Assembly: GCF_034043515.1 (NCBI RefSeq)
Contig: NZ_CP138214.1
Coordinates: forward strand, 4,402,001 to 4,466,000
From: Pseudomonas sp. MUP55
GTDB taxonomy: Bacteria; Pseudomonadota; Gammaproteobacteria; Pseudomonadales; Pseudomonadaceae
Direction: 5' to 3'
DNA length: 64,000 nucleotides
Position numbers and translations under genes: made by a program
In this document: positions 9,485 to 17,760 of the stretch, one piece after another
How the letters are laid out: every line of letters starts with the position of its first letter
Numbering within the stretch: the first letter of the stretch is position 1
The notes under the pieces: generated by a model
What the model saw: the letters and a program-made list of their open reading frames with translations, nothing else
What the model was told of the DNA's origin: nothing
Databases searched by the model: none

Positions 9485-9514
9485 ACTATAAACCCATCAT
9501 TTGAAATATCTCAA
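9485..9514 (-). promoter_or_regulatory. Sigma-70 promoter and dyad of the SDR-araFGH operon
   Basis: On the minus strand -35 TTGAGA (9509-9514) and -10 TATAGT (9485-9490) are 18 bp apart, about 45 nt upstream of the SDR start. The -35 overlaps an inverted repeat TTGA-N6-TCAA (9501-9514) in a very AT-rich stretch, a plausible operator, perhaps for the IclR protein. Confidence 0.55.
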
Positions 9515-9551
9515 TATATAAATTTACGTCCCACAATATGAGCATACCTAT

Positions 9552-9579
9552 AAAAAAACCGGCCTCAATCGGCCGGTTT
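9552..9579 (-). terminator. Rho-independent terminator of the GNAT gene
   Basis: A 9-bp stem AAACCGGCC/GGCCGGTTT with a 6-nt loop is followed on the minus strand by a further T-tract, just after the GNAT stop. It insulates the ara promoter region. Confidence 0.85.
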
Positions 9580-9589
9580 CCAAATCCCG

Positions 9590-10069
9590 TCAGCCTTGGG
9601 CAAAATCCCTCAGCGCGTTGCCTTCCATGCGATAGCGCACCCACTCTTCCTGAGGTTGCGCGCCAATGGACTTGTAGAAGGCGATTGCCGGCTCGTTCCA
9701 GTCCAGCACGCTCCATTCGAAGCGCCCACAGCCGTTGTCGCAGGCGATCCTGGCAAGATGGCGCAGCAACTTCTTGCCCGCCCCGCCGCCGCGCTGCTCC
9801 GGGTTGATATAAAGATCTTCCAGATACAGGCAGTTGCTGCCGAGCCATGTGGAATAGCTGAAAAAAAACACCGCGAAGCCAATCGGCAGGCCGTCGCGCG
9901 AACAGATCAGGCCGTGGGCGGTAGCGCCTTCGCTGAACAGGCTGCGTTCGATATCCACCACGCTGGCGACCACTTCGTGCCGGGCTTTTTCATATTCGGC
10001 CAGTTCAGTGATGAAAGTCAGGATCTGCGCAGCATCGCTGGGTACGGCGGGGCGAATCTCGATGGTCAT
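9590..10069 (-). CDS. GNAT-family N-acetyltransferase (diamine acetyltransferase-like)
   Basis: A 159-aa single-domain GNAT. The sequence from IRPAVPSDAAQI to the acetyl-CoA loop (LYINPEQRGGGAGKKLL, about residues 86-102) and the C-terminal WNEPAIAFYKSIGA match the spermidine/spermine and thialysine acetyltransferase group. The natural substrate is not determinable. ATG 10069 is preferred over an upstream start at 10099 because the family begins with this MTIEIRPA-type strand. It is divergent from the small secreted-protein gene at 10262. The 190 nt between them hold no clear motif. Confidence 0.85.
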   Translation of the reverse strand: MTIEIRPAVPSDAAQILTFITELAEYEKARHEVVASVVDIERSLFSEGATAHGLICSRDGLPIGFAVFFFSYSTWLGSNCLYLEDLYINPEQRGGGAGKKLLRHLARIACDNGCGRFEWSVLDWNEPAIAFYKSIGAQPQEEWVRYRMEGNALRDFAQG

Positions 10070-10261
10070 GGGCGCGCCTTGGGCAAGTTCAAAGCCCACA
10101 TACTAAGACGCTTTGATGAACGATTGCAGCGCAATTTCCGAGGTACGGGCACACAAAATCTTACAACCGGTGCAAGACCGTTCGTCGCCATCAAGGCACG
10201 AACCGTAGATAAGGGCTGACCAATACAGGGTAAGGACATTAATCCCAATGGAGACACCCTG

Positions 10262-10612
10262 ATGAAGAATTCCAAATTGGCTGCCCTCGCTCTCACCGGC
10301 CTGTTGTCTGCTGCCTCGCTGAGTGCCTTCGCTGCGACGTCGTCCACCGGCAAGACTGATCCGGTCGGTTCCCCGCCAAGCCCTGCCACTCAGGAATCCC
10401 AGGATTCCATGGGCACTGGCCTGGACACCAATGGCGGCGCAGTCATCGACAACGGCGCCGACCCGCGCACCAAAGGCAATGACACCCAGCGTCAGGCACC
10501 CGCTGCCGTGGGCAACGGCAAGATGGGCCCTGGCGCCGAAAAAAATGAGCCGAAGATCAACAAAGGCGACGACTCCAATATCCCAGGTGCACCCAAACAA
10601 CCTGCGCCTTGA
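10262..10612 (+). CDS. Small secreted protein, unknown function
   Basis: A 116-aa protein with a signal peptide (MKNSKLAALALTGLLS..., cleavage predicted after AFA near residue 24). The mature part is about 90 residues, rich in Gly, Pro, Asn, Asp and Lys, without predicted globular motifs or cysteines, and probably disordered. Similar short exported proteins occur in many Pseudomonas next to stress genes. It precedes the Rho_N-domain gene by 29 nt and may be co-transcribed. Start ATG 10262, with GGAGACACC upstream. Function unknown. Confidence 0.75.
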   Translation: MKNSKLAALALTGLLSAASLSAFAATSSTGKTDPVGSPPSPATQESQDSMGTGLDTNGGAVIDNGADPRTKGNDTQRQAPAAVGNGKMGPGAEKNEPKINKGDDSNIPGAPKQPAP

Positions 10613-10641
10613 TACCTCCATGGCCGGAAGGAGTGTTAGCG

Positions 10642-11022
10642 ATGCCTCGTGGAAGCAAAGCGAAATACACCGAAGAACAGAAACGCAAAGCCGCTCATAT
10701 CGAAGACAGCTATGAGCACAAGGGACTGTCCAAGGACGAAGCCGAGGCGCGTGCCTGGGCCACCGTCAATAAGCAGTCGGGCGGCGGCGAAAAGTCCGGC
10801 GGATCCGGCCAGCGTAAAGCGCCGGCAAAGAAGACTCAGGATCGACAGGATTCGGCCAAGCGCGCAGCGGCCAGCCGTGAGGGTCATCCTCGCGGCAGCC
10901 GCGCCTCGCTTGAGACGCAAACCAAGGAAAGCCTGATGAAGGAGGCGCGGGCCAGGGACATTCCCGGGCGTTCGAGCATGCGCAAGGATGAGTTGATCGA
11001 GGCGCTGCGCAAGGCCGGTTGA
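10642..11022 (+). CDS. Basic Rho_N-domain protein ('plasmid stabilization'-type)
   Basis: A 126-aa basic, hydrophilic protein. The N-terminus (MPRGSKAKYTEEQKRKA) and the GLSKDEAEARAWATVNKQSGGG segment are typical of a family often annotated as plasmid stabilization protein. A Lys/Arg/Ser-rich linker leads to a C-terminal Rho_N/SAP-like helical domain (KESLMKEARARDIPGRSSM...ELIEALRKAG), suggesting nucleic-acid binding. The ATG at 10642 is chosen over an in-frame start at 10609 because GGAAGGAG lies 8 nt upstream. No plasmid partition role is implied by the context. Confidence 0.85.
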   Translation: MPRGSKAKYTEEQKRKAAHIEDSYEHKGLSKDEAEARAWATVNKQSGGGEKSGGSGQRKAPAKKTQDRQDSAKRAAASREGHPRGSRASLETQTKESLMKEARARDIPGRSSMRKDELIEALRKAG

Positions 11023-11034
11023 ACACCGGTCAAC

Positions 11035-11125
11035 TGTGGGAGGGGGCTTGCCCCCGATAGCAGTGGGTCAGTTATAGATGAGCTGGCTGACACACCGCTA
11101 TCGGGGGCAAGCCCCCTCCCACATT
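11035..11125. repeat. REPIN between the Rho_N gene and the PfkB kinase gene
   Basis: A GTGGGAGGGGGCTTG arm, a TCAG...CTGA core and the inverse arm, lying between the ends of two convergent genes. Confidence 0.9.
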
Positions 11126-11136
11126 CTGGTTTGTGT

Positions 11137-12054
11137 TTATTTTGAGATTAATGCCTCGACCTCGGCGATGTCAGGGCACGTCGCGGGGCCCCAGCGAGTC
11201 ACCGCCAACGCCGCCGCCGCATTCGCTCGGCGTGCGGCCTCAAGCGGTTTCAAGCCGTTCGCAAGCCCGGCAATAAACACCCCGGCATGCGCATCCCCCG
11301 CGCCATTGCTGTCCACCGCCTGCACCTTGAAACCTGGCACATGCTCGATTTCGCTGCCGCGCCCTACCCAGCAACCGTTGGGCCCGTCACGCACCACCCG
11401 CAGCGTCTCGGCAGGCAGATGACGATTGAGTTCGCGCAATGCAGCGCCGACATCTGCAGCACCAGTGAATGCCAGCGCCTCGGGGCCATTGCTGGTCCAG
11501 ATATGGATACGCGGCAACAATGCGCGCATCACGGCCGAGTCCGGCGCCTTGACCAGCGGGCCCGGGTCGAACACCACCACGACCTCGCGCGGCAGCGCCA
11601 GCAGCCAGTCGATCAGCGGCTGCGCCTTGCCCTCCAGCAGCAGGCTGTAGCCACTGACGTACACATAGTCCTCGGCACGCGGGACGATCGGGGCCAGGTC
11701 GTCGGCACTTAACTCACCCTCGGCACCGAGATGGGAAATGAACGTGCGCTCCGTGGTGGCTTCGGTCAGGGCGACGCACAAGCCGGTGTCCTTGCCGCTG
11801 CTTGCCGGCAGTGCCATTTCAATGCCCTCAGCCTGCATTGCAGCGCGGGCCAGTTCACCGAACCGACCGCTGCCGTGACGCCCCAGGTACACCACCCGCA
11901 GGCCATTACGCCGTGCGGCGGCCATCACGTTGAAGCCGCCACCAGCTTCGAAACTGGCCGATCTGGCCAGCACGTCGCCACCCGATGCCGGCAGGGTGTC
12001 GAGGGCCATGACCAGGTCGACGATGACCTGCCCGGTATGCAGCAATCTAGGCAT
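11137..12054 (-). CDS. PfkB-family sugar/nucleoside kinase (YegV-like)
   Basis: A 305-aa ribokinase-fold kinase. The N-terminal PfkB motif GGGFNVMAAARRNG and the C-terminal catalytic/anion-hole motif NGAGDAHAG, with the catalytic Asp, are intact. It is the last gene of a cassette with a GntR regulator, an ADP-ribosylglycohydrolase and an NCS1 permease, the gene set of E. coli yegTUVW. It probably phosphorylates a sugar or nucleoside moiety released or imported by its partners. ATG 12054 overlaps the permease gene by 8 nt; longer in-frame starts are less likely. Confidence 0.88.
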   Translation of the reverse strand: MPRLLHTGQVIVDLVMALDTLPASGGDVLARSASFEAGGGFNVMAAARRNGLRVVYLGRHGSGRFGELARAAMQAEGIEMALPASSGKDTGLCVALTEATTERTFISHLGAEGELSADDLAPIVPRAEDYVYVSGYSLLLEGKAQPLIDWLLALPREVVVVFDPGPLVKAPDSAVMRALLPRIHIWTSNGPEALAFTGAADVGAALRELNRHLPAETLRVVRDGPNGCWVGRGSEIEHVPGFKVQAVDSNGAGDAHAGVFIAGLANGLKPLEAARRANAAAALAVTRWGPATCPDIAEVEALISK

Positions 12055-13513
12055 TGGCACGCTCGACTGACGCGGGGCGTCGATCGGCAGCGCCGCCCAG
12101 TACGGCATACACACCGCCGGCCACCAGGAAGGTCACGATCCAGCCAAGGCCGTTATGGCCCAGCCAGGAGTCCGACAATGGCCCGGCGAACCAGACGGTT
12201 TCGGCCGTGGTACCAATGGTGGTGAAACAAAAACCCAGCACGATGGCCAGCGCCCAGGCGCCGAATGCGCGCCACTCCACACCGCCGCGATACCAATAGG
12301 CGCTGCTGGGGCTGACATCCAGCAAATCCTTGGGGCTGTAGTAGTGACGGTGAATCAGGTCGACCACGAAAATCCCCACCCAGGCGGTGATCGGCACCGC
12401 CAGCAACGAGATGAAGGTAATGAACGGGCCGTAAAAGCTCTCGGCAATCAGCATGAAGTAAATGGAGCCGGCGAAAATCGCCACGATGTCGACGATCACC
12501 GCATGCACGCGCTTGACCTTCAAGCCCAGGGTCAGGGTGGTGAGGCCGGCGGAATACACCGACAGGTTGTTCGATAACAGCAGCCCGCCGAACGCAGTGA
12601 TCAGGTACGGCACCGCCATCCAGGTCGGCAGCATGTCGCGGATCGCAATGATCGGGTCCGTGGCCGAAGCCAGGTCGTTGTTACCCACCGACAACAGGCC
12701 ACCCAGGGTGATCAGCAACACCAGCGGGATGCCCGCGCCGAACGCGGCAGAAGCCACCAGGCGCACGGCCTTGACGCTGCGATGCTGGTAACGCGACATG
12801 TCGGCACCCGCGTTGGCCCAACCGATGCCGGTGCCGGCCGCCATGGTGCCGACGCCGATGATCATGGCGCTCAGCGGCGCCGGGGTGGCGTTGAATACCG
12901 CGCTCCAGTCGATGGTGGCACAGAGGAAGCCGCCCACCAGAATATTCAGGGCGCCGAACACGTAGGTCGCCCATTTCTGGATCACCAGCAAGGTGGCGTG
13001 TCCCAGGCCGGAAACCGCCAGGGTCAACAGCACGAAGAGGCCGATGAAGATCAGGGTGAGCATCGGTGCGCTTTTGGCCTGCACCGGCGAACCGAACAGA
13101 ATCGAGCACAGCGACAGCAGCACAAAGGCCGCCGTGGTGGTGTTGACCGTTTCCCAGCCCAGGCGCGACATCAACGACACCAGGGTTGGCCCGATATTGC
13201 CGCGTACGCCGAAGATGGCGCGGGACAAGGTCAGGCTGGGCGCGCGACCACGGCGACCGGCGATGGAAATAATGCCCACCACCGCGAAGGAACCGGCAGC
13301 GCCCAGGATCGCCACGATAATCGCCTGCCAGATCGCCAGGCCGCGAAACGCAACCAGCGTGGCACCGAGCGGCAAGCCGAGGATGCTGATATTGGCCGCG
13401 AACCATACCCAGAACAGCTGCAGCGGATGCCCGTTGCACTCGCCCTCCGGGACCGGTTCGATGCCGCGCGTTTCCAATTGCCCGGCGCTTTGGCCGGAAG
13501 AAGTGCTGCTCAT
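12047..13513 (-). CDS. NCS1-family purine/cytosine permease
   Basis: A 488-aa polytopic inner-membrane transporter of the nucleobase:cation symporter-1 family, with about 12 hydrophobic segments. The stretch RGRAPSLTLSRAIFGVRGN and the conserved NLSVYSAGLT segment support the assignment. The neighbouring genes suggest a nucleobase, nucleoside or related N-glycoside as substrate. The corresponding E. coli cluster uses YegT, a different transporter family. ATG 13513 is chosen because AGGAG lies 7 nt upstream, rather than the upstream start at 13561. Confidence 0.9.
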   Translation of the reverse strand: MSSTSSGQSAGQLETRGIEPVPEGECNGHPLQLFWVWFAANISILGLPLGATLVAFRGLAIWQAIIVAILGAAGSFAVVGIISIAGRRGRAPSLTLSRAIFGVRGNIGPTLVSLMSRLGWETVNTTTAAFVLLSLCSILFGSPVQAKSAPMLTLIFIGLFVLLTLAVSGLGHATLLVIQKWATYVFGALNILVGGFLCATIDWSAVFNATPAPLSAMIIGVGTMAAGTGIGWANAGADMSRYQHRSVKAVRLVASAAFGAGIPLVLLITLGGLLSVGNNDLASATDPIIAIRDMLPTWMAVPYLITAFGGLLLSNNLSVYSAGLTTLTLGLKVKRVHAVIVDIVAIFAGSIYFMLIAESFYGPFITFISLLAVPITAWVGIFVVDLIHRHYYSPKDLLDVSPSSAYWYRGGVEWRAFGAWALAIVLGFCFTTIGTTAETVWFAGPLSDSWLGHNGLGWIVTFLVAGGVYAVLGGAADRRPASVERANA

Positions 13514-13565
13514 GGGGGTGCTCCTGATGCCTGTATTATTGTGGTTGTGGCAACGCTTCACTCAT

Positions 13566-14567
13566 TCAACGCAATGCGAGCAGATTCTGAACCAGCGCTT
13601 GCAGGTCCAGGCCGTTCACTCGCCTGACCTGCTCGACCATCTCCGGCGGCCAGCACTGCAGACCCAGACAGGCACCGAGCATGGCACCGAGGATCGCGGC
13701 GATGGTGTCGGTGTCGCCACCCAGGCTCGCGGCCAGGCACAACGCCTCGAAGGCGTTCATGTCGCCCGACGCCACTTGCTGCGCGAGGGCGAACGACACC
13801 ACCACTGACTCCTGGGAGGCGACGGAGGTCCCAATCAGCTCATAGAGCAAGTCGGTGAACAGGGCCTTGTCGCCACTGCCCACGCTCAGGGTGCGCGCCC
13901 AACTGATGCGCGTGGACATGCGTCCGCCAGCCACCCAGTGGCCATGGTGCTCCGCCTGTTGTGCAACCTGAGTACCGATGTTCAGAGCTTCGCCCAGGTC
14001 CACGCCGTTGATGCCGGCCGAGACCACCGCCGCCACAGCGGCCGCGCTGGCAATGCCCAGGCTGGTGTTATGGGTGACCTGGCAGGCCTGGAGCACCGCC
14101 TGTATAAACCGCGTCGGGTCACTGACGTCGGCGGCAATGCCCACCGGCGTGATGCGCATGGCCGCGCCATTGGTCGTGCCATAGCGCCCGGACTCTTGGG
14201 GTGTATGCCCGGCGAGGATCATGTCGATAGCCCGCTTGGTGGACGGCCCGAGCAGGTCCTGGGACCCCTTGGCGCGCATGGCCGCTTCCCAGTCGATCAG
14301 GCGTTGGGCGAGCACGGCAGGTTCGATCCTGCCATGGCCTTGCACCAACAACTCAGCGACCAGGATCGCCTGTTCGGTGTCATCGGTGATGGAACCGGCG
14401 GGCATGTTCGGCGCAATGGGTTGGTCGGGGCCCGCATCCTGCAGCGTGGTGATCGCACCGAAGCGCTGGCGGACTTGCTCACGGCTCAAGGATTGCGTGG
14501 GCATGCCCAGCGCGTCGCCCAGGGCCAGGCCATAAAACGCGCCAAGCGCGCGAAGTTCAGCAGTCAT
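13566..14567 (-). CDS. ADP-ribosylglycohydrolase-family protein (YegU-like)
   Basis: A 333-aa DraG/ARH-fold hydrolase. Both metal-binding signatures are visible: GSITDDTEQA near residues 58-67 and GGDTDTIAA near 287-295, so a dinuclear Mg site is likely intact. Family members cleave ADP-ribose from proteins or small molecules. In this operon a small N-glycoside substrate is more plausible than a protein. The ATG overlaps the upstream GntR stop as ATGA, showing coupling. The permease gene begins 53 nt later. Confidence 0.9.
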   Translation of the reverse strand: MTAELRALGAFYGLALGDALGMPTQSLSREQVRQRFGAITTLQDAGPDQPIAPNMPAGSITDDTEQAILVAELLVQGHGRIEPAVLAQRLIDWEAAMRAKGSQDLLGPSTKRAIDMILAGHTPQESGRYGTTNGAAMRITPVGIAADVSDPTRFIQAVLQACQVTHNTSLGIASAAAVAAVVSAGINGVDLGEALNIGTQVAQQAEHHGHWVAGGRMSTRISWARTLSVGSGDKALFTDLLYELIGTSVASQESVVVSFALAQQVASGDMNAFEALCLAASLGGDTDTIAAILGAMLGACLGLQCWPPEMVEQVRRVNGLDLQALVQNLLALR

Positions 14568-15277
14568 TTGGACGCCCCGAATTGCAGGTGTAAACGAAAG
14601 TGCAGCGGGTCGAGCAGGCTTTCAACATGCTCCATGAAGCGCTCACGCCGGTCATAGGTGGTGCGCGACGCCTTGAGGAAGACCGTGCCGGCCGGACGTC
14701 CAAGCAATTGCGCATCCTCATCGCTCAGGGCCTCGGCACCGATCCATTGGTCACCTGCGGCGCCCACATAGCCGTAGGCCGCCAGGGTGATGGTCAGGGA
14801 ATTGTCGATCAGACCCATGCGGGGCAGGCTTTCCAGGTCCGCACTGGCAGGCATCAGCGAGCGCTCCAGCGACACTGGCGTACCGTCAGCCGTGCGCCGG
14901 CAACGGTCGAGGGCTATGAACTGCTCAGTGCCAAAGCGGCTGAACAGATCCGGGCGCGTCACCGCTTCAAAGCGCAACACCTCGGTGCTCACCTGTGCGC
15001 CTGTGTCAGCCAGCGCCTGGGCCCAACCCTGGCGCTGGTCGAGCACCATGCCATCAAAGGTGACGATGGAGCCGACACCGCTTTGGGTGGCAATGTAGTT
15101 GCGCCGCTTGAGCTCAGCCAGCGCTTCACGCAGCGTGCCACGACTGACTGCAAACTCCTCGGCCAGTTGATGCTCGCCGGGCAGCAGGAAACCGTCGGCT
15201 ATCACACCACCTTCGATACGGCGGATGAGCTCGTCGACGACGCGTTTTTTCTTATCGAATCGGACATGTCTAATCAT
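14564..15277 (-). CDS. GntR/HutC-family transcriptional regulator (YegW-like)
   Basis: A 237-aa regulator with an N-terminal winged helix (LPGEHQLAEEFAVSRGTLREAL, about residues 33-54) and a C-terminal UTRA ligand-binding domain. It is the first gene of the cassette and almost certainly its local repressor. A dyad ACATG-N6-CATGT (15264-15279) covers its own start codon. The chosen ATG is 15277; a TTG two codons upstream is possible. Neither has a clear Shine-Dalgarno, so the transcript may be leaderless or weakly translated. Confidence 0.9.
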   Translation of the reverse strand: MIRHVRFDKKKRVVDELIRRIEGGVIADGFLLPGEHQLAEEFAVSRGTLREALAELKRRNYIATQSGVGSIVTFDGMVLDQRQGWAQALADTGAQVSTEVLRFEAVTRPDLFSRFGTEQFIALDRCRRTADGTPVSLERSLMPASADLESLPRMGLIDNSLTITLAAYGYVGAAGDQWIGAEALSDEDAQLLGRPAGTVFLKASRTTYDRRERFMEHVESLLDPLHFRLHLQFGASK

Positions 15278-15279
15278 GT
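15264..15279. promoter_or_regulatory. Candidate autoregulatory operator at the gntR start
   Basis: The perfect inverted repeat ACATG-N6-CATGT spans the start codon of the GntR gene. HutC-type GntR proteins bind short dyads of this size, and position at the start would block transcription of the whole cassette. Confidence 0.4.
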
Positions 15280-15347
15280 ACAAATTGATAACCGAAAGCC
15301 GTGGTGTACGGCAAGCGAATTATTTCCGGGAAATCAAGGAACCGACC

Positions 15348-15908
15348 TCAGGGCTCCAGGCCAATCGGGAAAAACGCCCCGTTGCTCCATACGCCAAGCC
15401 AGCTTTGCCCGTTGATCGGACGGCTCACGGCCAGCTCGACCAATTGGTAGAACACGTTGCGGTGCACCAGCGCTTCGAGGTTACTGCGCACCCGCAGGTA
15501 AGGCGCCGGCTCTTCGGTGAGCGGGTCGATCACCACACGCAGGGGGTGTTCGGGCCCAGCCTCAATCGGTTCGTCGACGTTGGTGGTAAACCGCAGCACC
15601 TGGCTTTCGCCCTGCCCCTGCACCTCGAGCGTGACGGCGACAAAGGGCGCGTCATCGACCATGATGCCGACCTTTTCCACCGGCGTTACCAGAAAATAAT
15701 CATCGCCATCGCGGCGGATGATGTTGGAAAACAACTTGACCATGGGTTTGCGCCCGATCGGCGTGCCCTGATAGAACCAGGTGCCGTCACGGGCGATGCG
15801 CATGTCGATATTGCCGCAGAAATCCGGGTTCCATAGATGCACCGGCGCCGGCCCTTTGCCTTTGGGCAGTTGCGCCAATAGATCATTGGCCTTGGCGGTA
15901 TCGGTCAT
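15348..15908 (-). CDS. DUF1285 domain protein
   Basis: A 186-aa cytoplasmic protein of the DUF1285 family; function unknown. Recognisable segments are HLWNPDFCGNIDMRI (about residues 24-38), WFYQGTPIGR and YLRVRSNLEALVHRNVFYQL near the C-terminus. It follows the lipoprotein gene by 19 nt and is probably co-transcribed with it. ATG 15908 is preferred because a GGAG site precedes it; the frame is open to 15938. Confidence 0.88.
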   Translation of the reverse strand: MTDTAKANDLLAQLPKGKGPAPVHLWNPDFCGNIDMRIARDGTWFYQGTPIGRKPMVKLFSNIIRRDGDDYFLVTPVEKVGIMVDDAPFVAVTLEVQGQGESQVLRFTTNVDEPIEAGPEHPLRVVIDPLTEEPAPYLRVRSNLEALVHRNVFYQLVELAVSRPINGQSWLGVWSNGAFFPIGLEP

Positions 15909-15927
15909 GGAGGTCTCCTTTTCAGGC

Positions 15928-16533
15928 TTACTGATCACTCATGCCCAACAACCCACGAGCGTACTGGGCCAGGGGCCGGGCGATCAGATCTTGTGGCGTG
16001 TTGTCGTGGAACGTCAGTAAACCGCCACGACTGCGAATGCGTGCAGTATCAATCAAATACTGGGTACTGGTCTCGATCAACATGATCTGGATCACGCCGC
16101 TGTCCAGGCCAAGGCGGTCCAGGGCTTGCTGGTCGGTCCACTCATCGGCGTTGCCGATACGGTCATCGGCTGCCGCGAAACGGCAATACAGCAAGTAATG
16201 CGCCCCCGCCGCGCGCGCTTCGGCCATGGCTTGTTCCAGTCCTTCGGGCTGACGGGCACGACGCACCATGGGGAAGTATTCGACGAAGCCGTTGAACGCT
16301 TCCTCGGCCACCACGTTCGGTCGCGGATAGGCGCTGCCAGGCGGCACGAACGCGCCCTGGGCGATAAACACAAAGGAGTCCGGCTGGATACGGACCGACG
16401 CGGTGCGGCGGGTATCACTGTGGTCGAGCAAGCCGGCGTCGCTCATCTGATAGCGGGTGCCTTCGGCCATATCGCTGACGGTCATGCAACCACTCAGCGC
16501 CAACGACACCAGCAACAAAACCAGACTACGCAT
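15928..16533 (-). CDS. DUF4823 family lipoprotein
   Basis: A 201-aa predicted lipoprotein. The signal peptide MRSLVLLLVSLALSGC ends in a classical lipobox (LSGC, lipidated Cys 16), so it is anchored in an envelope membrane. The remainder (RYQMSDAGLLDHSDTRR...) matches the Pseudomonas DUF4823 family of unknown function. ATG 16533 has a strong GGAGGA site 6 nt upstream; the frame extends further but that part lacks signal-peptide logic. Confidence 0.85.
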   Translation of the reverse strand: MRSLVLLLVSLALSGCMTVSDMAEGTRYQMSDAGLLDHSDTRRTASVRIQPDSFVFIAQGAFVPPGSAYPRPNVVAEEAFNGFVEYFPMVRRARQPEGLEQAMAEARAAGAHYLLYCRFAAADDRIGNADEWTDQQALDRLGLDSGVIQIMLIETSTQYLIDTARIRSRGGLLTFHDNTPQDLIARPLAQYARGLLGMSDQ

Positions 16534-16606
16534 CCTATTCCTCCAGAAGCCGGTGACGGAAAACCGGCGAATGGGCGTGAGATGCAGAATCTGGGCCAGG
16601 GGGGCA

Positions 16607-16643
16607 GCTGCCAGCTTCAAGCTTCAAGCTTCAAGCTGGCAGC
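16607..16643. repeat. Iterated AAGCTT palindrome
   Basis: GCTGCCAGCTT, then AAGCTT twice separated by single C residues, then AAGCTGGCAGC. The whole 37 bp is palindromic except for three C residues. It lies just past the moaA stop codon and can form an 11-bp stem extended by two more 6-bp blocks, but no T-tract follows. Confidence 0.7.
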
Positions 16644-16649
16644 TTGGCG

Positions 16650-17618
16650 TCAGCCGCCGATGATCTTCATCACCGTTGCGCCGCCCGAGAAGGCGACTTC
16701 CTGCTTGTCGCCCAGGGCCTTCATCAGCAAGCCCTGCAAAGCCGGCAGCGCCTGGTGGCGAGGTTTGTCCAGCAGGTCGCCGACGTAGTGACGATTGCTC
16801 GAAGACAGGCAACCGTGCAACCAGCCCGTAGAGGACAGACGCAGGCGCGAGCAGGTCCGGCAGAACGGCACGCTTTCATTGGCAATCACGCCAAAGAAGC
16901 CCTTGCCTGGCACCTCATAGCGCACGGCGGTGGCGTCGACAGGGGCATTGGCCTGCAGGTATTCGTGGTGTTCGCCGATCAGGCTGAGCAGTTGCTGCAG
17001 GCTGACGAATTGCTGCAGGAACGCGTTGGAGTCTTTCGCCAGGTGTCCCATGCGCATCAACTCGATAAAGCGCAGCTCGTAGCCCCGCTCCAGGCAGTAA
17101 TCGAGCAACGGCATCACCTGGTCCAGGTTCTGGCCGCGCAGGGGCACCATATTGACCTTGATCTTGATCCCCGCCGCGCGTGCCTGGTCCATCCCATCGA
17201 GCACAGTGGCCAGGTCGCCGCCGCGGGCGATACTGCGGAAGGCGTCGGCATCCAGGGTGTCGAGGGAAACGTTGATGCGCCGGATACCCGCGTCCACCAA
17301 TAGCGGCAGCTTGCGCGCCAGCAACTGGCCATTGGTGGTCAGGCTGATATCGCTGAGCCCCATCTGCCCCACGTCGCCCATGAAGGCTTCCAGCTTGGGG
17401 CTCACCAACGGCTCACCGCCGGTAATACGCAGGCGGTCGATGCCGGCCGCCTCGATCAGGTAGGCCACGCCTCGCGCCATGGCTTGTGCCGAGAGTTCGT
17501 CCTGGGCAGCCACCAGCCGCTTGCCATTGGGCACGCAGTAGGTACACGCGTAATTACAGGCTGAGGTCAGGCTGATCCGCAAATTGCGAAACCGCCTGCC
17601 TTGACGATCAACGATCAT
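16650..17618 (-). CDS. moaA: GTP 3',8-cyclase, molybdenum cofactor biosynthesis
   Basis: A 322-aa radical-SAM enzyme that converts GTP to 3',8-cyclo-GTP, the first step to molybdopterin. The N-terminal CNYACTYC gives the CxxxCxxC radical-SAM cluster (about residues 21-28). A second cluster is provided by C-terminal cysteines in CRTCSRL and GWLHGC, and the protein ends in the conserved Gly-Gly. It is complete and of normal length. It supplies cofactor to the molybdenum hydroxylase genes at 37.8-40.6 kb. Confidence 0.96.
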   Translation of the reverse strand: MIVDRQGRRFRNLRISLTSACNYACTYCVPNGKRLVAAQDELSAQAMARGVAYLIEAAGIDRLRITGGEPLVSPKLEAFMGDVGQMGLSDISLTTNGQLLARKLPLLVDAGIRRINVSLDTLDADAFRSIARGGDLATVLDGMDQARAAGIKIKVNMVPLRGQNLDQVMPLLDYCLERGYELRFIELMRMGHLAKDSNAFLQQFVSLQQLLSLIGEHHEYLQANAPVDATAVRYEVPGKGFFGVIANESVPFCRTCSRLRLSSTGWLHGCLSSSNRHYVGDLLDKPRHQALPALQGLLMKALGDKQEVAFSGGATVMKIIGG

Positions 17619-17760
17619 GAACCACTCCGGCAGAGGATTTTACGAGGGCGTACCAAGAAGCTGACTTATTAATCAGCTTTTAGCAAGGTCCTTGCCTGAG
17701 TATATTCCTAGGGTACTGCGCCTGGCAGTAAATCATTGAGTCATCAGCGTGGCGAATGAC

